Positions 43,965 through 54,054 of a stretch of 64,000 bases of DNA are shown here, in pieces. Position 1 is the first letter of the stretch; every line of letters starts with the position of its first letter. The translations under genes and the position numbers were made by a program. Below the pieces are notes generated by a model, which saw nothing but the letters and a program-made list of their open reading frames with translations, was not told where the DNA came from and ran no database searches. The DNA is from Flavobacteriales bacterium (GTDB lineage Bacteria > Bacteroidota > Bacteroidia > NS11-12g > UBA9320). The DNA lies in the NCBI GenBank assembly GCA_020635355.1, contig JACJZW010000010.1:51103-115102 (forward strand). The letters are read 5' to 3'.

Positions 43965-45139
43965 AGTGTTACATTCCTTGACTTCAAATAAGTAGAGATC
44001 CCTTGTAGTAGTTTTTCCAGATCATCTGTGGTGTTCCAAACATGAAGGGATATGCGAATCACATCGTCCCGTACGGATACATAAACACCATTCGTTCGCA
44101 AGTGGTTATTCAGTTGTTCTAGATCAACCGATTGTTCAAATCGAATCCCCAAAAGATGAGGATACCGATACGTCTCTTCCTCAAAGACGCAGCCCAATTC
44201 TCTAAATCGAGTTTCAAAAGGTTCAAATAACTGGGTGGTGTACGAGGCAATTCCATTAACCGACCAATTACTAATTAGGGATGCAGAAGCCAGGAGTGCC
44301 GGAATATGTAAAAACGCCGCATGCTCGCCAGACGATAATCGCATGCCAACCGGACGATAGTCGGGCGAATAGTCCAATAAGGTTCGGAAATCATGCGAAT
44401 TCGTGCGAATTACCCAGTTCTCTTCTATCGGGGATGCATCATCAAACGCAGGTCCGTAAAACGCCATCCCCGTCCCGTAAGGTCCCAGCAACCATTTATA
44501 TCCGGAGCAGATCAATGCGTCTGGTTGAATCGTTTCCATATCCCATTCTCCGGCACCAATGAGTTGTGTTCCATCCACTATCAAGCGCGCACCAACTTCG
44601 TGGCATCGCGTTCGAACGGCCTCCAGTTGAAATCGAGTACCATCGGCATGAAACAGTGGAGGAAGTGAAACCAGGCAGGTGTTGGAATCAATTGCATCGA
44701 GAATGCGTTCATTCCAAATTCGTCCGCGTTGTGGTGTTTTAGGAGGATCAACCGATCTCAACTCGCAGTGGAATGCCCCACAGACCTTAGCCCATGTATA
44801 GTAATTACTGGGGAACTGCCCGGTAGTCACTACGATATTACTGCCCTTGAATGGTTTGATGTGTTTTGCCACATTCGCAATGCCATACGAACAGGATGGC
44901 GTAATGGCGATTCGTTCCCAATCTTTTGTGCCGATGATTTCCCCATATTTTTGACGAAGCGCATTCACCGGTTCAAACCAATCTTCGGCAACAATGGAGT
45001 GCGGATGTTGCATCCTTTTAATCGATTCTTCAACAGCCGATGCCGTTGCATTGGGCATGGGCGCCATGTACGCCGCATTCAGATAACTTGTTGCGTTATC
45101 CAATTGAAAGGCATGTCGTTGTGAAGACAGGTTTGTCAC
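43961..45139 (-). CDS. Class V aminotransferase-fold PLP enzyme
   Basis: A 392-residue PLP-dependent enzyme of fold type I, class V, the family of cysteine desulfurases, kynureninases and isopenicillin-epimerase-like enzymes. The PLP lysine is Lys215 in CSGYKWLLGPYGTG and Asp189 in LIVDGTQLIGA contacts the ring nitrogen. The reaction cannot be deduced. It lacks the extended cysteine loop of IscS/SufS, so desulfurase activity is not supported. The start codon is GTG. It is coupled by ATGA to osmC. Confidence 0.88.
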   Translation of the reverse strand: MTNLSSQRHAFQLDNATSYLNAAYMAPMPNATASAVEESIKRMQHPHSIVAEDWFEPVNALRQKYGEIIGTKDWERIAITPSCSYGIANVAKHIKPFKGSNIVVTTGQFPSNYYTWAKVCGAFHCELRSVDPPKTPQRGRIWNERILDAIDSNTCLVSLPPLFHADGTRFQLEAVRTRCHEVGARLIVDGTQLIGAGEWDMETIQPDALICSGYKWLLGPYGTGMAFYGPAFDDASPIEENWVIRTNSHDFRTLLDYSPDYRPVGMRLSSGEHAAFLHIPALLASASLISNWSVNGIASYTTQLFEPFETRFRELGCVFEEETYRYPHLLGIRFEQSVDLEQLNNHLRTNGVYVSVRDDVIRISLHVWNTTDDLEKLLQGISTYLKSRNVTL

Positions 45140-45184
45140 GTAATTGATGTAATGTTCAACATTCAGAATTACGAATTTCGATTC

Positions 45185-45399
45185 ATTTTCCCACTACCTA
45201 ACACAGCTAAGAACTAAAAGCTAAGAACTAAAAGCTAAGGGTTAAAGGCTAAAAGCTAAAAGCTAAGTTAGCCCATGACGCTCGTTACACTCGGTCAGGG
45301 TACACGGGAACCGCGCTCACTGTCCAATCCCGAAATCCGAATCCTACCTCCACTACGTTTCGGCAGGCAAGCCCGAATCCCGAATCCCGAATCCCGAAT
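45185..45399 (-). repeat. Composite repeat: AACTAAAAGCTAAG run, CGAGTG block, CCCGAATC run
   Basis: Nine-bp AAAGCTAAG units fill 45203-45268, then the ~30-bp block (45269-45296, containing TGACGCTCGTTACACTCGGT) that is the reverse complement of 7783-7813. Further on are CCGAAATCCGAATCC (45330-45343), a CCTACC...GGCAGGC hairpin-like piece shared with 32.05 kb, and a CCCGAAT run ending at the MbnP stop codon. Confidence 0.75.
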
Positions 45400-46188
45400 C
45401 TAGTCTATGCTGGTGAACGAAAACATGCTCGGCCAATTCTTCGAAATACGAACCGCTGCATCACCGGGAGTGTGAATAAGATTGGTAGTGGACAGGTCAA
45501 TGGTATCCGGGTTTACAAAATACTCCGATAAGTCCACATCTAGATTCAGGTTGTTTTTACCCAATTTGTTCTCCAGAATCGATGTCCCGAAATCCACTTT
45601 AACCTCCGCATACGCCGCATAGGGTTCCAGGTAGCCTCCAACATGGAGAATGACACCTTCGTCATTCACCGCAGGTGATTTGCCCTCCAGTTTGAAGTTG
45701 ATGTATCCATTGGCCATGCCCCAGTACATGGGGTCGGTGAACAAGGTATTGAGCATTCCCGATGCATTTACAGCGGAATCCGCTACACCGATGGTAAAGC
45801 GAATGGCGCTGAAGGATTCATCAAAAACACCTAAGTCAAACGTTGGGTTGAGCTTGGATTCTGAGTTAACCATATGCCAGGAATCAGCCACCAGCATGGA
45901 ATCTCCTGCCTCATTGAACAGGTAGACGTTGTTCAGGTGATAGATAAGTTTTGTGAGCTGAAAGCTATCTGAATTGGCCGTCACGTACCAATCGTTCAGG
46001 GCTAAGTCACTGCTTCCCCAACTGTGATTGAGAGTTAACTTCAACGCATGCGGATCGGTATCGATTGGCGGCGGATCTTCGTCGCAGCCAGACGAAATAA
46101 CGATGATCAACAAGCTCATCACCAGCAAAAGGTTCTTTACGCTACGGCGTAACGCGTACGCGCTCAAAGACGTGAATTTCAAAATCAT
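45400..46188 (-). CDS. MbnP family copper-site lipoprotein
   Basis: 262 residues with a lipoprotein-type signal (lipobox IVISSGC) and an MbnP domain (~45-262: LKLTLNHSWGSSDLALNDWYVTAN, FQLTKLIYHLNNVYLF, IRFTIGVADSAVNASG). Members carry a modified tryptophan-derived copper site made by a di-heme partner MbnH. No MbnH-like cytochrome peroxidase gene is adjacent. The ATG at 46188 overlaps the upstream gene by 47 bp; an ATG at 46119 would avoid this but leaves no basic residue before the hydrophobic core. Confidence 0.85.
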   Translation of the reverse strand: MILKFTSLSAYALRRSVKNLLLVMSLLIIVISSGCDEDPPPIDTDPHALKLTLNHSWGSSDLALNDWYVTANSDSFQLTKLIYHLNNVYLFNEAGDSMLVADSWHMVNSESKLNPTFDLGVFDESFSAIRFTIGVADSAVNASGMLNTLFTDPMYWGMANGYINFKLEGKSPAVNDEGVILHVGGYLEPYAAYAEVKVDFGTSILENKLGKNNLNLDVDLSEYFVNPDTIDLSTTNLIHTPGDAAVRISKNWPSMFSFTSID

Positions 46189-47629
46189 AATCGTTCAATG
46201 TTTTAAACGGTTTATCGGGGTAGAAAGATTTGATCTTTCTAAAATCATGATGTTTCTCCAACAATTCCAACGGTACATTTCCCTCATTCGGACCGAAGTG
46301 ACCATCCCAAATCACGATGCATCCTTCCGGAGCATATTGAATGTCGAAACTCCACAGTTTGGTGAAGTGGGCATCGTCATACGGATCAATATCGGTTAAC
46401 ATGTTGAAATAGGGATAAAGGAAGTAGATCTTACGGTCTTGATAAGACGATTCATTGTACCAGGTTGCTGCTTCTGAAAACAGCTTTTGTTCCTCGCTGA
46501 TGTCGATGGGATACTTATGACCATAAATCTTCCAGGGTATATACAATGCCCCTAAAGTAGCCACCAATGTCAAGGTAACCACCAGCGTTTTCCATCGCCC
46601 AGGCAAAATCGATCCAACAAAGCGAAGCATCAACTCCAACACGAAGGCCATCAACAAGGCAGCCAACGGATCAATCACAACCAACACCCGCTCATATCCA
46701 CAAGACCCCATCAATCCGGCCTGCCAAATCCAGGAATGGACGGCAAAGTATAAGGCGTACATCCCCAGTACGATCCAGAATAACGTTTGGTGGGATCGAT
46801 CCCTGAAGTTACGGACATAGGTCATGAACAACAGGATAATCCCCGTAAAGAACAAGATCATACGGGGCTTGCCCATCACCCACTTCAAAGCGTTCAAATA
46901 ATGATCCCAGGAGCCGTGACCACAGATGTTTTCCTGCTTCATCATACTCTCCCGTTGGAACTTGATGTACGGGTTGGAGGTATAGATCCAATATGGATCG
47001 CCCTCCACCAACCAACCAATGGAATTCATCACCAATGAACCGGCAAAAAGCATGAGAAATGCTTTCCAGTTGCCCCGAATAAACAAGAGGTAAAAACCGG
47101 CAACAGCCATCAGCACATACCCTTCTGATCGGGCATAGGGTAAAAATCCCATGACCAACGCTCCCAGCATCAATCGCTCCGTGGCGAACAGCCAAACTGC
47201 CAACATCAGAATAAAGGCGCACATGGGCTCGGTTAAACCGGAAATCACATTGTCGAAAAAGATGGGGCTTGCTAAAGCCAGCAGAAAGGCCAGCCAGGCA
47301 TACTTGAACCGAAGTGCCCGTGCCGTTAACCACGTAAGCCAGGCCGATCCAACAAATAAACCAATATTGAGTACCTCCACTCCCATCATACCCAACTGGG
47401 CAAATGGTGAAGCGAGGATGTTATAAATGGGTTTACCCCATTGGTCCAACAATAATTTACTCGGATACTTCCAGGAATAGCGGGCAATGAAGTAATGTTC
47501 ATAGCTATCCATTCCACCTTCTACTCCCGGAGATAGCAAAGCCAGATACCACAAACCGGATATCACAGCCAATGACAAAATCACCAGCCCAACAACCTCT
47601 GTCCGATTCAAGGTAGGTTTGGAAGACAT
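46142..47629 (-). CDS. Polytopic GT-C-type glycosyltransferase-like membrane protein
   Basis: About 495 residues with ten to twelve hydrophobic helices and a soluble C-terminal domain (~385-495). The first periplasmic loop, SPGVEGGMDSYEHYFIARYS, carries an acidic D-x-x-E/H pattern as in GT-C mannosyl- and arabinosyltransferases that use polyprenyl-linked sugars. The tail (YFNMLTDIDPYDDAHFTKLW, VIWDGHFGPNEGNVPLELLEKH) is seen in similar Bacteroidota proteins. Donor, acceptor and specific role are unknown. The ATG at 47629 is chosen over a TTG at 47644. It precedes the MbnP gene with overlap; a functional link is not evident. Confidence 0.75.
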   Translation of the reverse strand: MSSKPTLNRTEVVGLVILSLAVISGLWYLALLSPGVEGGMDSYEHYFIARYSWKYPSKLLLDQWGKPIYNILASPFAQLGMMGVEVLNIGLFVGSAWLTWLTARALRFKYAWLAFLLALASPIFFDNVISGLTEPMCAFILMLAVWLFATERLMLGALVMGFLPYARSEGYVLMAVAGFYLLFIRGNWKAFLMLFAGSLVMNSIGWLVEGDPYWIYTSNPYIKFQRESMMKQENICGHGSWDHYLNALKWVMGKPRMILFFTGIILLFMTYVRNFRDRSHQTLFWIVLGMYALYFAVHSWIWQAGLMGSCGYERVLVVIDPLAALLMAFVLELMLRFVGSILPGRWKTLVVTLTLVATLGALYIPWKIYGHKYPIDISEEQKLFSEAATWYNESSYQDRKIYFLYPYFNMLTDIDPYDDAHFTKLWSFDIQYAPEGCIVIWDGHFGPNEGNVPLELLEKHHDFRKIKSFYPDKPFKTLNDYDFEIHVFERVRVTP

Positions 47630-47730
47630 GTGGTAAAAATACAACTGAAAATCAGCACCTAAGGTGACCGGAGTAACATCATTCAGGTGGATAAACTTTT
47701 GGCTTCAACCGGAATTGCGGTAATTTGGAT

Positions 47731-49395
47731 ATGCGTTATTCCCTGAGCATTCTTTTTGTTCTCGTGAGTTTATGGGGTTGGTCCCAGCCGGCAACCGATT
47801 TTAAACGACTCCTAAAACAGGCCAATTGGCCAGGAACCGGAAGTGAAATTGTTCAGTGGGGTAACGAACGTGGTGTGCCATCGGATGCTGAGCTGGAATG
47901 GCATGAATCCGATTTGAATCAATTGTATAATTACTACGATAGCCGGTTTACCAACCCATCCATCTTTGTCTCTACGTATCCTACCAAAAAGAACGTGTGG
48001 ACCTACTGGCAGTTCTGGAGTGATGCTTTAACAAATGGTTCGTGGAATCCCAGAAAACATTTTAAATCGAAACGGGCTGCCCTCCAAATGGCGCGTTACA
48101 ATGTGCTATTGTTGATGGCTCATGAATTCGGGCATCATTTGGCCGAACGTTTTGATGTAGAGCGTTCACCGCTGAATTGCAAGGAATTTGACGCCGATCG
48201 GGTGGCCTATGCACTGGCCTCAGACCTGGAGCATGAGAAATCATTCAACGGATATCTAAGCCGATATCGTCAGCTGCTCACCGCGATCAACGCACACATC
48301 CCGTCCGAACATCGTTTCCATTTCTCAGATACCACCAATCTCATTGAATCCTGCTCGTCCATTGCCGTTCAATATCCGTCCGATACCATTCAAATGCTGC
48401 AATATGCCTCGGCCTATTTTGCACGATGGGACTTTATGATCACAACCAAGATGAATCCGGACGATGTCTTTTCTCAACTTTTGTGGCAAAACGATCGGGA
48501 ATTCCGAAAAAAGTTCCCTCAGATAACGAACGGATCCGTTCTCTCCGAAACCGAATTCACCGATCATTTCAGAGCCGATTTTGATTATCGGTTCAAACGG
48601 GGTGTGAAGTTGTTGGGTTCGTGGGGAGAGAGTGACGACAATATTGCCCTGCTCAATAGCTATGGAATTGACAGCTCCGGAAACGTGTTCAACGTTCAGG
48701 TGAATGCTAACAAATACGTTTCTCCCGGTGATTTGTGGGATGTTCGTTGTTACGACACCACCGGCAATCTTCGTGCGTTCTGGATTACTTCTCCTCCCAT
48801 CACGGACACCTTTCAATACCTGGAAATCGAATCGGTTGCGATTCAGTCTGTTGGCGATGATTTGATGTTGCTTGTCTCGATGTATAACACGTATGATCAG
48901 CGGGATCAACGACTTTTTATGCTCGTGCCGGATGCGTACAAGGTGCGATTGAACTGGATAGAAATTTCGGCTACCCTACCCAATAATATTCGGGTGACAC
49001 CGGGAGTGGATGGCGAACGGTACTACATGGTTTCGTCAACCCAGCTCCAACCCCTGATCCGTTTTTACCACGACTCCACCCAAACCATGAACCTCTACTT
49101 CCTGATGATGAACCCCGTGAAAAAAAATTATGTACACCCGGCAACCTTTGTGGCAGTTGACGACATCTATACATATACCAATGGGTACTTGATGAGTTCG
49201 AGGTCGAAGTCCGTGAACACCCTGGCCGGTAACGGTGTATCCCGAACCGGTGAAGGCGAAGTACCCACGATCGTGGCCATGAGGCTGGTGAAGGATTCGC
49301 TGATAACCGTACATCACGTTTCCAGAGCAGGTTCTAACCGGGATCGCTACTTGGTGAGAAAATACGGGAGTTGGACCACTCAAATGACCGATTAA
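47731..49395 (+). CDS. Secreted protein with HExxH zinc-peptidase-like motif
   Basis: A 554-residue exported protein: signal peptide (MRYSLSILFVLVSLWGWSQ), an N-terminal helical domain with HEFGHH (131-136) followed by KEFDADRVAYAL (~151-162), and a C-terminal ~330-residue beta-rich region with propeller-like strands. The arrangement HExxH plus ExxxD matches a metallopeptidase active site (zinc ligands His131, His135 and an acidic residue near 152-156), but the family is not recognised. The ATG at 47731 is favoured over a TTG at 47725; a TAATTTG sequence ends 3 nt before it. First of a run of exported-protein genes. Confidence 0.7.
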   Translation: MRYSLSILFVLVSLWGWSQPATDFKRLLKQANWPGTGSEIVQWGNERGVPSDAELEWHESDLNQLYNYYDSRFTNPSIFVSTYPTKKNVWTYWQFWSDALTNGSWNPRKHFKSKRAALQMARYNVLLLMAHEFGHHLAERFDVERSPLNCKEFDADRVAYALASDLEHEKSFNGYLSRYRQLLTAINAHIPSEHRFHFSDTTNLIESCSSIAVQYPSDTIQMLQYASAYFARWDFMITTKMNPDDVFSQLLWQNDREFRKKFPQITNGSVLSETEFTDHFRADFDYRFKRGVKLLGSWGESDDNIALLNSYGIDSSGNVFNVQVNANKYVSPGDLWDVRCYDTTGNLRAFWITSPPITDTFQYLEIESVAIQSVGDDLMLLVSMYNTYDQRDQRLFMLVPDAYKVRLNWIEISATLPNNIRVTPGVDGERYYMVSSTQLQPLIRFYHDSTQTMNLYFLMMNPVKKNYVHPATFVAVDDIYTYTNGYLMSSRSKSVNTLAGNGVSRTGEGEVPTIVAMRLVKDSLITVHHVSRAGSNRDRYLVRKYGSWTTQMTD

Positions 49396-49430
49396 CTACC
49401 ACACTGTTGTGTGATTAAACTAAACCAGGA

Positions 49431-51464
49431 ATGCCCGTTCGATGTATCATCATACTCACACTATTCTCATTTGCCCGTGTCTCGGCGCAAAGCGGATGGA
49501 TTAGAACGGTTAACAGCATTGAACTTCACGGAAGCTATGAAAACAATGGATTGATTTACACCCTTGGTTCCGGTGCCGAGCGCACAAAACCCAATCATTC
49601 CGGGTTGGTATTGCTCACGACCAATCTGAAGGGAGCCGATAATGGAACCATTGAACTATCCCTTCCAAAGAGTGTGGAGGACGTATTACCCAGCTACCCC
49701 TGGTCCATCGAGCCGGTTAACATTCACGGAGCTTGCCTGTTTCAAATTAAAAATGCACTCTACGTCCTGGTGAACACCAATCTGTTCAGCAAAGAAATGC
49801 GGACGTACATGATTCGAATTTCCGGTACGGAGATCAGTGGCTTCAGAACGTATCGAAATCACTCGCTTTCTTCACCAAAAAGCATTGTACAGATGGGCGA
49901 TACCCTCCTCTTCTTTGCCGAGGATGAGTCCGATCATCAACGGGCACTTTTTGTATTTCATCACGACAGCCTTGAACGCAACTTCACCATGCCATTGGCT
50001 GCCGTTCGATTATTTGTGGGTGCCGTCACAGACTCCTGCTACCTGTATGACTTTACTCATCTCGGGCATGTGTATCCGGCCAACAGAGATCTTGAGTTTG
50101 ATTTTGGACGATCGTACAGCACAAACATCGACGAGTTTGAACTCTATGACCCAATGATCCGGGAACTGCAATCTGGTCGAAAACAACTCATTCTATCTGA
50201 TGCCTTTTTCAAACCAAGCGAAAACCCTCAACTCAATTTCCCGATCACCACAACCAATTTCAAACCGTCTGTTCGATTGTTTGAAGAGCAAGCCGGTAAT
50301 TGGACCGAAGTGCATTCCGCCTACGATCAACTGATAGACGCCAATTTGCTGTTGAAACGATTGGATGCCCGGGACGACTATCAACTAAACTATGTTTCCC
50401 ATCCAAATACAGATGCTCTCACTGTCATTGCCCGTACCGGAAATGGAACGGAAGCAAGCGGACTGTACGTTTGGCAATTTGATTCCGCGTTGCGTTTACA
50501 GCACGTCTCCGATATTACTTCACGTGTTCTAGATGCCGGAGTTGGTAAACGAGATCGTTTCCATATTCGGGGAGCCATATCTACGTCTGATGGCGGTTTG
50601 ATCCTAAGTTGCGGAGAACTGATCAACGAACAAGAAGATACGATGTACCAACTGGTTCACCTGGACAATCTGATGTGTCTGACACCCCAATGCCGGGACA
50701 TGGGATGCACAGACCCGTTGGCGTGGAATTACGATGCAACTGCCTCCATACCCGATGGATCTTGCTGGTATCCGCAATGCGATTCCGGGATGATCGAGTT
50801 GCATTTATCCAGTCCGTCAACCTTCAACCGAGAAAACTTTACCAATCGAACCCGGAATGTGGCTGAACTAAAACTTCGCATTACCGGGCTAAATGATCAT
50901 CAAACCTACCTCAACAACGAACTGGCCGATTTGTGCAAACACGTAGCATTAAGCACGGAAAAGGCCACGATTTTCAGCCAGCTGGATCGCTATGTTTGTG
51001 TTCCGGACAACCAGTGTTATCGGATCGACCTCATAAACGACATACCGGTACAGTCCGGGGAGGAACGAGCGATTTATTATCGACTAAACTATAATCAGGA
51101 CATATTTGCTCAGGTAATCACCGGGAACGGCGAACTGACTTCCAAAACCATTTATCTGACCGATGGAGCCTTCAGTATGATGCCCTGCGTGGGCGATGAA
51201 TGGGCATATCTCAACCCTGAAGATGTCTTGGTTTATCCGAATCCGTCCAACGGGTTGTTCAGCGTTTCACTGCCCTTCTCACCATCTCCCGAGTGGACGA
51301 TGGACGTAATCTCTATGGAAGGCAAGGTGATATCGTCAGCATCATTCAATCAACTTACCAATGACGTTGACCTCAGGGTTTTATCCAGCGGTTTGTACTA
51401 TCTCTGGTTCGAAAATCAGCAGAATCCAAAGGAACAATACCATCGAATGATTCGAGTGTGGTAA
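49431..51464 (+). CDS. Large secreted protein with T9SS type A sorting domain
   Basis: 677 residues. A signal peptide (IIILTLFSFARVSAQ) is followed by a long beta-rich region, probably a propeller (~25-400). Then comes a single GCTDPLAWNYDATASIPDGSC motif (~420-445), the calcium-binding-like repeat frequent in Bacteroidota surface proteins. The end is a T9SS type A signal (VLVYPNPSNGLFSVSLP ... MIRVW). It should be exported by T9SS and attached to the cell surface. It starts 35 bp after the previous gene, and 78 bp separate it from the next one. Function unknown. Confidence 0.8.
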   Translation: MPVRCIIILTLFSFARVSAQSGWIRTVNSIELHGSYENNGLIYTLGSGAERTKPNHSGLVLLTTNLKGADNGTIELSLPKSVEDVLPSYPWSIEPVNIHGACLFQIKNALYVLVNTNLFSKEMRTYMIRISGTEISGFRTYRNHSLSSPKSIVQMGDTLLFFAEDESDHQRALFVFHHDSLERNFTMPLAAVRLFVGAVTDSCYLYDFTHLGHVYPANRDLEFDFGRSYSTNIDEFELYDPMIRELQSGRKQLILSDAFFKPSENPQLNFPITTTNFKPSVRLFEEQAGNWTEVHSAYDQLIDANLLLKRLDARDDYQLNYVSHPNTDALTVIARTGNGTEASGLYVWQFDSALRLQHVSDITSRVLDAGVGKRDRFHIRGAISTSDGGLILSCGELINEQEDTMYQLVHLDNLMCLTPQCRDMGCTDPLAWNYDATASIPDGSCWYPQCDSGMIELHLSSPSTFNRENFTNRTRNVAELKLRITGLNDHQTYLNNELADLCKHVALSTEKATIFSQLDRYVCVPDNQCYRIDLINDIPVQSGEERAIYYRLNYNQDIFAQVITGNGELTSKTIYLTDGAFSMMPCVGDEWAYLNPEDVLVYPNPSNGLFSVSLPFSPSPEWTMDVISMEGKVISSASFNQLTNDVDLRVLSSGLYYLWFENQQNPKEQYHRMIRVW

Positions 51465-51542
51465 ACATAGGATGCTTCCCATAAGTGTCCGGCTTTCACA
51501 AAAAGGATGTTGAAATTCTCGTCAATGTTGTAACTTGTCTTC

Positions 51543-52787
51543 ATGTTTCAGCGCTATTGGCTCTTTCTGTTTGTGCTGTTGTTCATGACTACCTGCAAAC
51601 GCGAGGTCCCGTATTTGAACGAGAGCACCTATCAAATTGCGCGTCAGACTCCCATCACCATTGTTCGTAAAGGCGTGCCTACTAAAGATGGCGGCTGGCT
51701 GGTGGTTGGGCAAAATGGGAATTCACCGGTGATTGTCAAGCTGCGTTCAGACTTATCGGTGGAATGGGACGAAACCTATACCGAATTCGGTACGGGTATG
51801 TTCAACGACATTATTGAAACGTCAGATGGCGGTTACGCCGCCGGAGGATTTTCCACGTTTCGGGTGGACCATTTGACACCCATTGATATTGTCAACCTGG
51901 TTCTCAAACTTTCCCCCTCACACCAACAAGAGTGGCATTGGACGTATAGAGATTCGGTAACAACGAAATACGATCAAATTATGGCATTGACCGAGAATGC
52001 TGAAGGTCAACTTGTTGCCGTGGGTGAAGGGTCCAACCTTTTTGGTCATTTTCACATTCTAGGAAAAGACGGTAAGTATGCGAATTCACCCAATGGGCAC
52101 GTTTACTGGTTCCAAACGATCATTGGCTCCCTTACCCGGTATACCGATGTATCGATTCTGGAAAATGGCAATTATTATCTGTCCGGATTATATGCCATTG
52201 GTTGGCAATTTCGAGACTTTCACGCAGAATTGGATCGAAGAGTATTTGACGATTCGATGACGGTGAACTTCCTTAATTACAGCCTGGATTCACTGAACAA
52301 AAGCTCCAACGAGATGGGTGAGGCCAGTGAATACCTGAAATCAGCTCACGTACTGGTACCGGAAGGCCACCTCATAGCGTCCTACTTTTCAGAACGTAAT
52401 ACCGATACACTTAGGAGGAGTATAAAGGTGAGCCTACGAACACCAGACGGAGGAATTCCTTGGGTAAAAAAGTTCTATGGCGTCGGCTCTACGACGTTTG
52501 AAGACATGGTAAAGATCAATGATCACATCATCCTGCTGGGTTCAACCCTCCCTCTCCCCGGCGAGGGTACACGTGTAAGTCGTTCCAGTGTGATGGCTAT
52601 TGATGAAAACGGAAATTTGTTATGGGAACACGTCTTTGGTCCTGAGGGTTTCTATACCTCTGCCCTTTCTGCTCAACCAGAAGGGAATAACATCCGGATA
52701 CTGTGTCATTCACTTCGGCCTACTGGAGAAAGACAGATCATCCAATATACACTTGATCCAAGGGGTAAAATGATAACGAATGAATAG
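51543..52787 (+). CDS. Propeller-like lipoprotein A
   Basis: 414 residues with a lipoprotein signal (LFVLLFMTTC, Cys18) and repeated beta-propeller-type strands built around TKDGGWLVVGQNGNSPVIVKL, SDGGYAAGGFSTF and LLWEHVFG. These DGG(Y/W)xxxG repeats also occur in many Bacteroidota surface proteins. The next gene encodes a similar protein, so the two are likely paralogues. The last 8 bp overlap the next gene. Unknown function. Confidence 0.72.
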   Translation: MFQRYWLFLFVLLFMTTCKREVPYLNESTYQIARQTPITIVRKGVPTKDGGWLVVGQNGNSPVIVKLRSDLSVEWDETYTEFGTGMFNDIIETSDGGYAAGGFSTFRVDHLTPIDIVNLVLKLSPSHQQEWHWTYRDSVTTKYDQIMALTENAEGQLVAVGEGSNLFGHFHILGKDGKYANSPNGHVYWFQTIIGSLTRYTDVSILENGNYYLSGLYAIGWQFRDFHAELDRRVFDDSMTVNFLNYSLDSLNKSSNEMGEASEYLKSAHVLVPEGHLIASYFSERNTDTLRRSIKVSLRTPDGGIPWVKKFYGVGSTTFEDMVKINDHIILLGSTLPLPGEGTRVSRSSVMAIDENGNLLWEHVFGPEGFYTSALSAQPEGNNIRILCHSLRPTGERQIIQYTLDPRGKMITNE

Positions 52788-54054
52788 GATACGGTGCTTC
52801 CAATCGATTCCAATCCTGATTATCCTACTGCTGGGATTATTCAGTTCATGCCGACGTGAGCAAGTTGATTTGCCGAATGCCAATGTACAGCACCTCATTC
52901 ATCACAACATCGTTGGTTACTTTTTGGACGCGGCTCCAAGCATGAATAACAAAATTTATGCGGTTGGCGTGTATTATCCCTATCCCGACGTAACGCCTCA
53001 CCATTTAATCGCTCTGTTGGACACCGACGGCGGCATTATATGGTCCAAGAGCGTGGCTTCGTTACGTGGTTCAATCTTCAATCAAATCAGTGTGTTATCG
53101 GACGGAACCGCAGTTGTGGGATGCCGTTCCTCCAGCGAGGCACTTCGTATAGATCATCAAGGAAATGTCCTTTTTCACGTGGTGTTGGACTCCGTAACAA
53201 CAGCGCCAAACGAATCCCCTGTTTTATGCTCTCGAGCCGTTTTAGGTGATGATAATCACCTATATTTCACCAGACATCATGAAACGCTGAACGGCTACTT
53301 CAAGATCATTATTACTCAATTGGATGGAACGGTCGTTTTTGATGGAGGCTATGCGGTATCCAATTTTGCAGCTACCCGCTACGATATACTGGAAGTGAGG
53401 GAGGAAGTAGCTTTAATCTCGGCCGACGGGATACCCATAAATCAAGGGAAGGCTGAAGCGAGGGAGCAACAACGTTTGTATCAAATTTATTTGCCGAAAA
53501 ACCTGCCGGATGACCCGGGACAGCTTCAAATTCTATCCTACGAACGACTGACGTCTCAACAGTATGTAGACGACTCCATACCCGATCGATCGTATGATTA
53601 TGTCTATCAAGAGCCTTATGCGTACACGTTAAGGAGTATACGACATGTGGGTCAGGATTTTAGATTTGGCTTCAATGACAACTTCCATTTGATTTACAAA
53701 GCGGATCGGAATTTGAATAAAATCTATGAGTCCAAAATCTACTTCCCGTCCAATGTGAGTAGCCTAGAATTCGACAAAACCATCACTCCCCTATCCGATG
53801 GTGGACTGTTAATTTCTGGCAACGCCAAAATCAACAACATTACCAGGCCCTTTATCCTCAGACTTTCACCAGACGGAGATTTGGTGGCCAGTAATTATTA
53901 TTTAGGCGATTACAGCCGCTTTTATAAGGTGCTTGAATTGTCTGATCATCGAATTGTTGCATTTGGTGGGACCAAAACAGGCATAGATGTGGATCAGGGT
54001 TTACCCCACCCGGTTCTTACCTTTCTCTCCGAGAATCTGGAATTACTGGATTGA
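52780..54054 (+). CDS. Propeller-like lipoprotein B
   Basis: 424 residues with a lipoprotein signal (ILLLGLFSSC) and propeller-type strands such as HLIALLDTDGGIIWSKS, LSDGTAVVGCRSS and PLSDGGLLISGNAKINN. It overlaps lipoprotein A by 8 bp, so the pair is translationally coupled. It resembles lipoprotein A in signal peptide, length and repeat pattern but not closely in sequence. It converges on the next gene, with a 12-bp overlap of the two 3' ends. Confidence 0.72.
   Translation: MNRIRCFQSIPILIILLLGLFSSCRREQVDLPNANVQHLIHHNIVGYFLDAAPSMNNKIYAVGVYYPYPDVTPHHLIALLDTDGGIIWSKSVASLRGSIFNQISVLSDGTAVVGCRSSSEALRIDHQGNVLFHVVLDSVTTAPNESPVLCSRAVLGDDNHLYFTRHHETLNGYFKIIITQLDGTVVFDGGYAVSNFAATRYDILEVREEVALISADGIPINQGKAEAREQQRLYQIYLPKNLPDDPGQLQILSYERLTSQQYVDDSIPDRSYDYVYQEPYAYTLRSIRHVGQDFRFGFNDNFHLIYKADRNLNKIYESKIYFPSNVSSLEFDKTITPLSDGGLLISGNAKINNITRPFILRLSPDGDLVASNYYLGDYSRFYKVLELSDHRIVAFGGTKTGIDVDQGLPHPVLTFLSENLELLD

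Noticed and set aside
43961..45139. Cysteine desulfurase supplying FdhD
   Set aside because: It has the class V fold and PLP lysine but no recognisable active-site cysteine loop, and it is 40 kb from fdhD.
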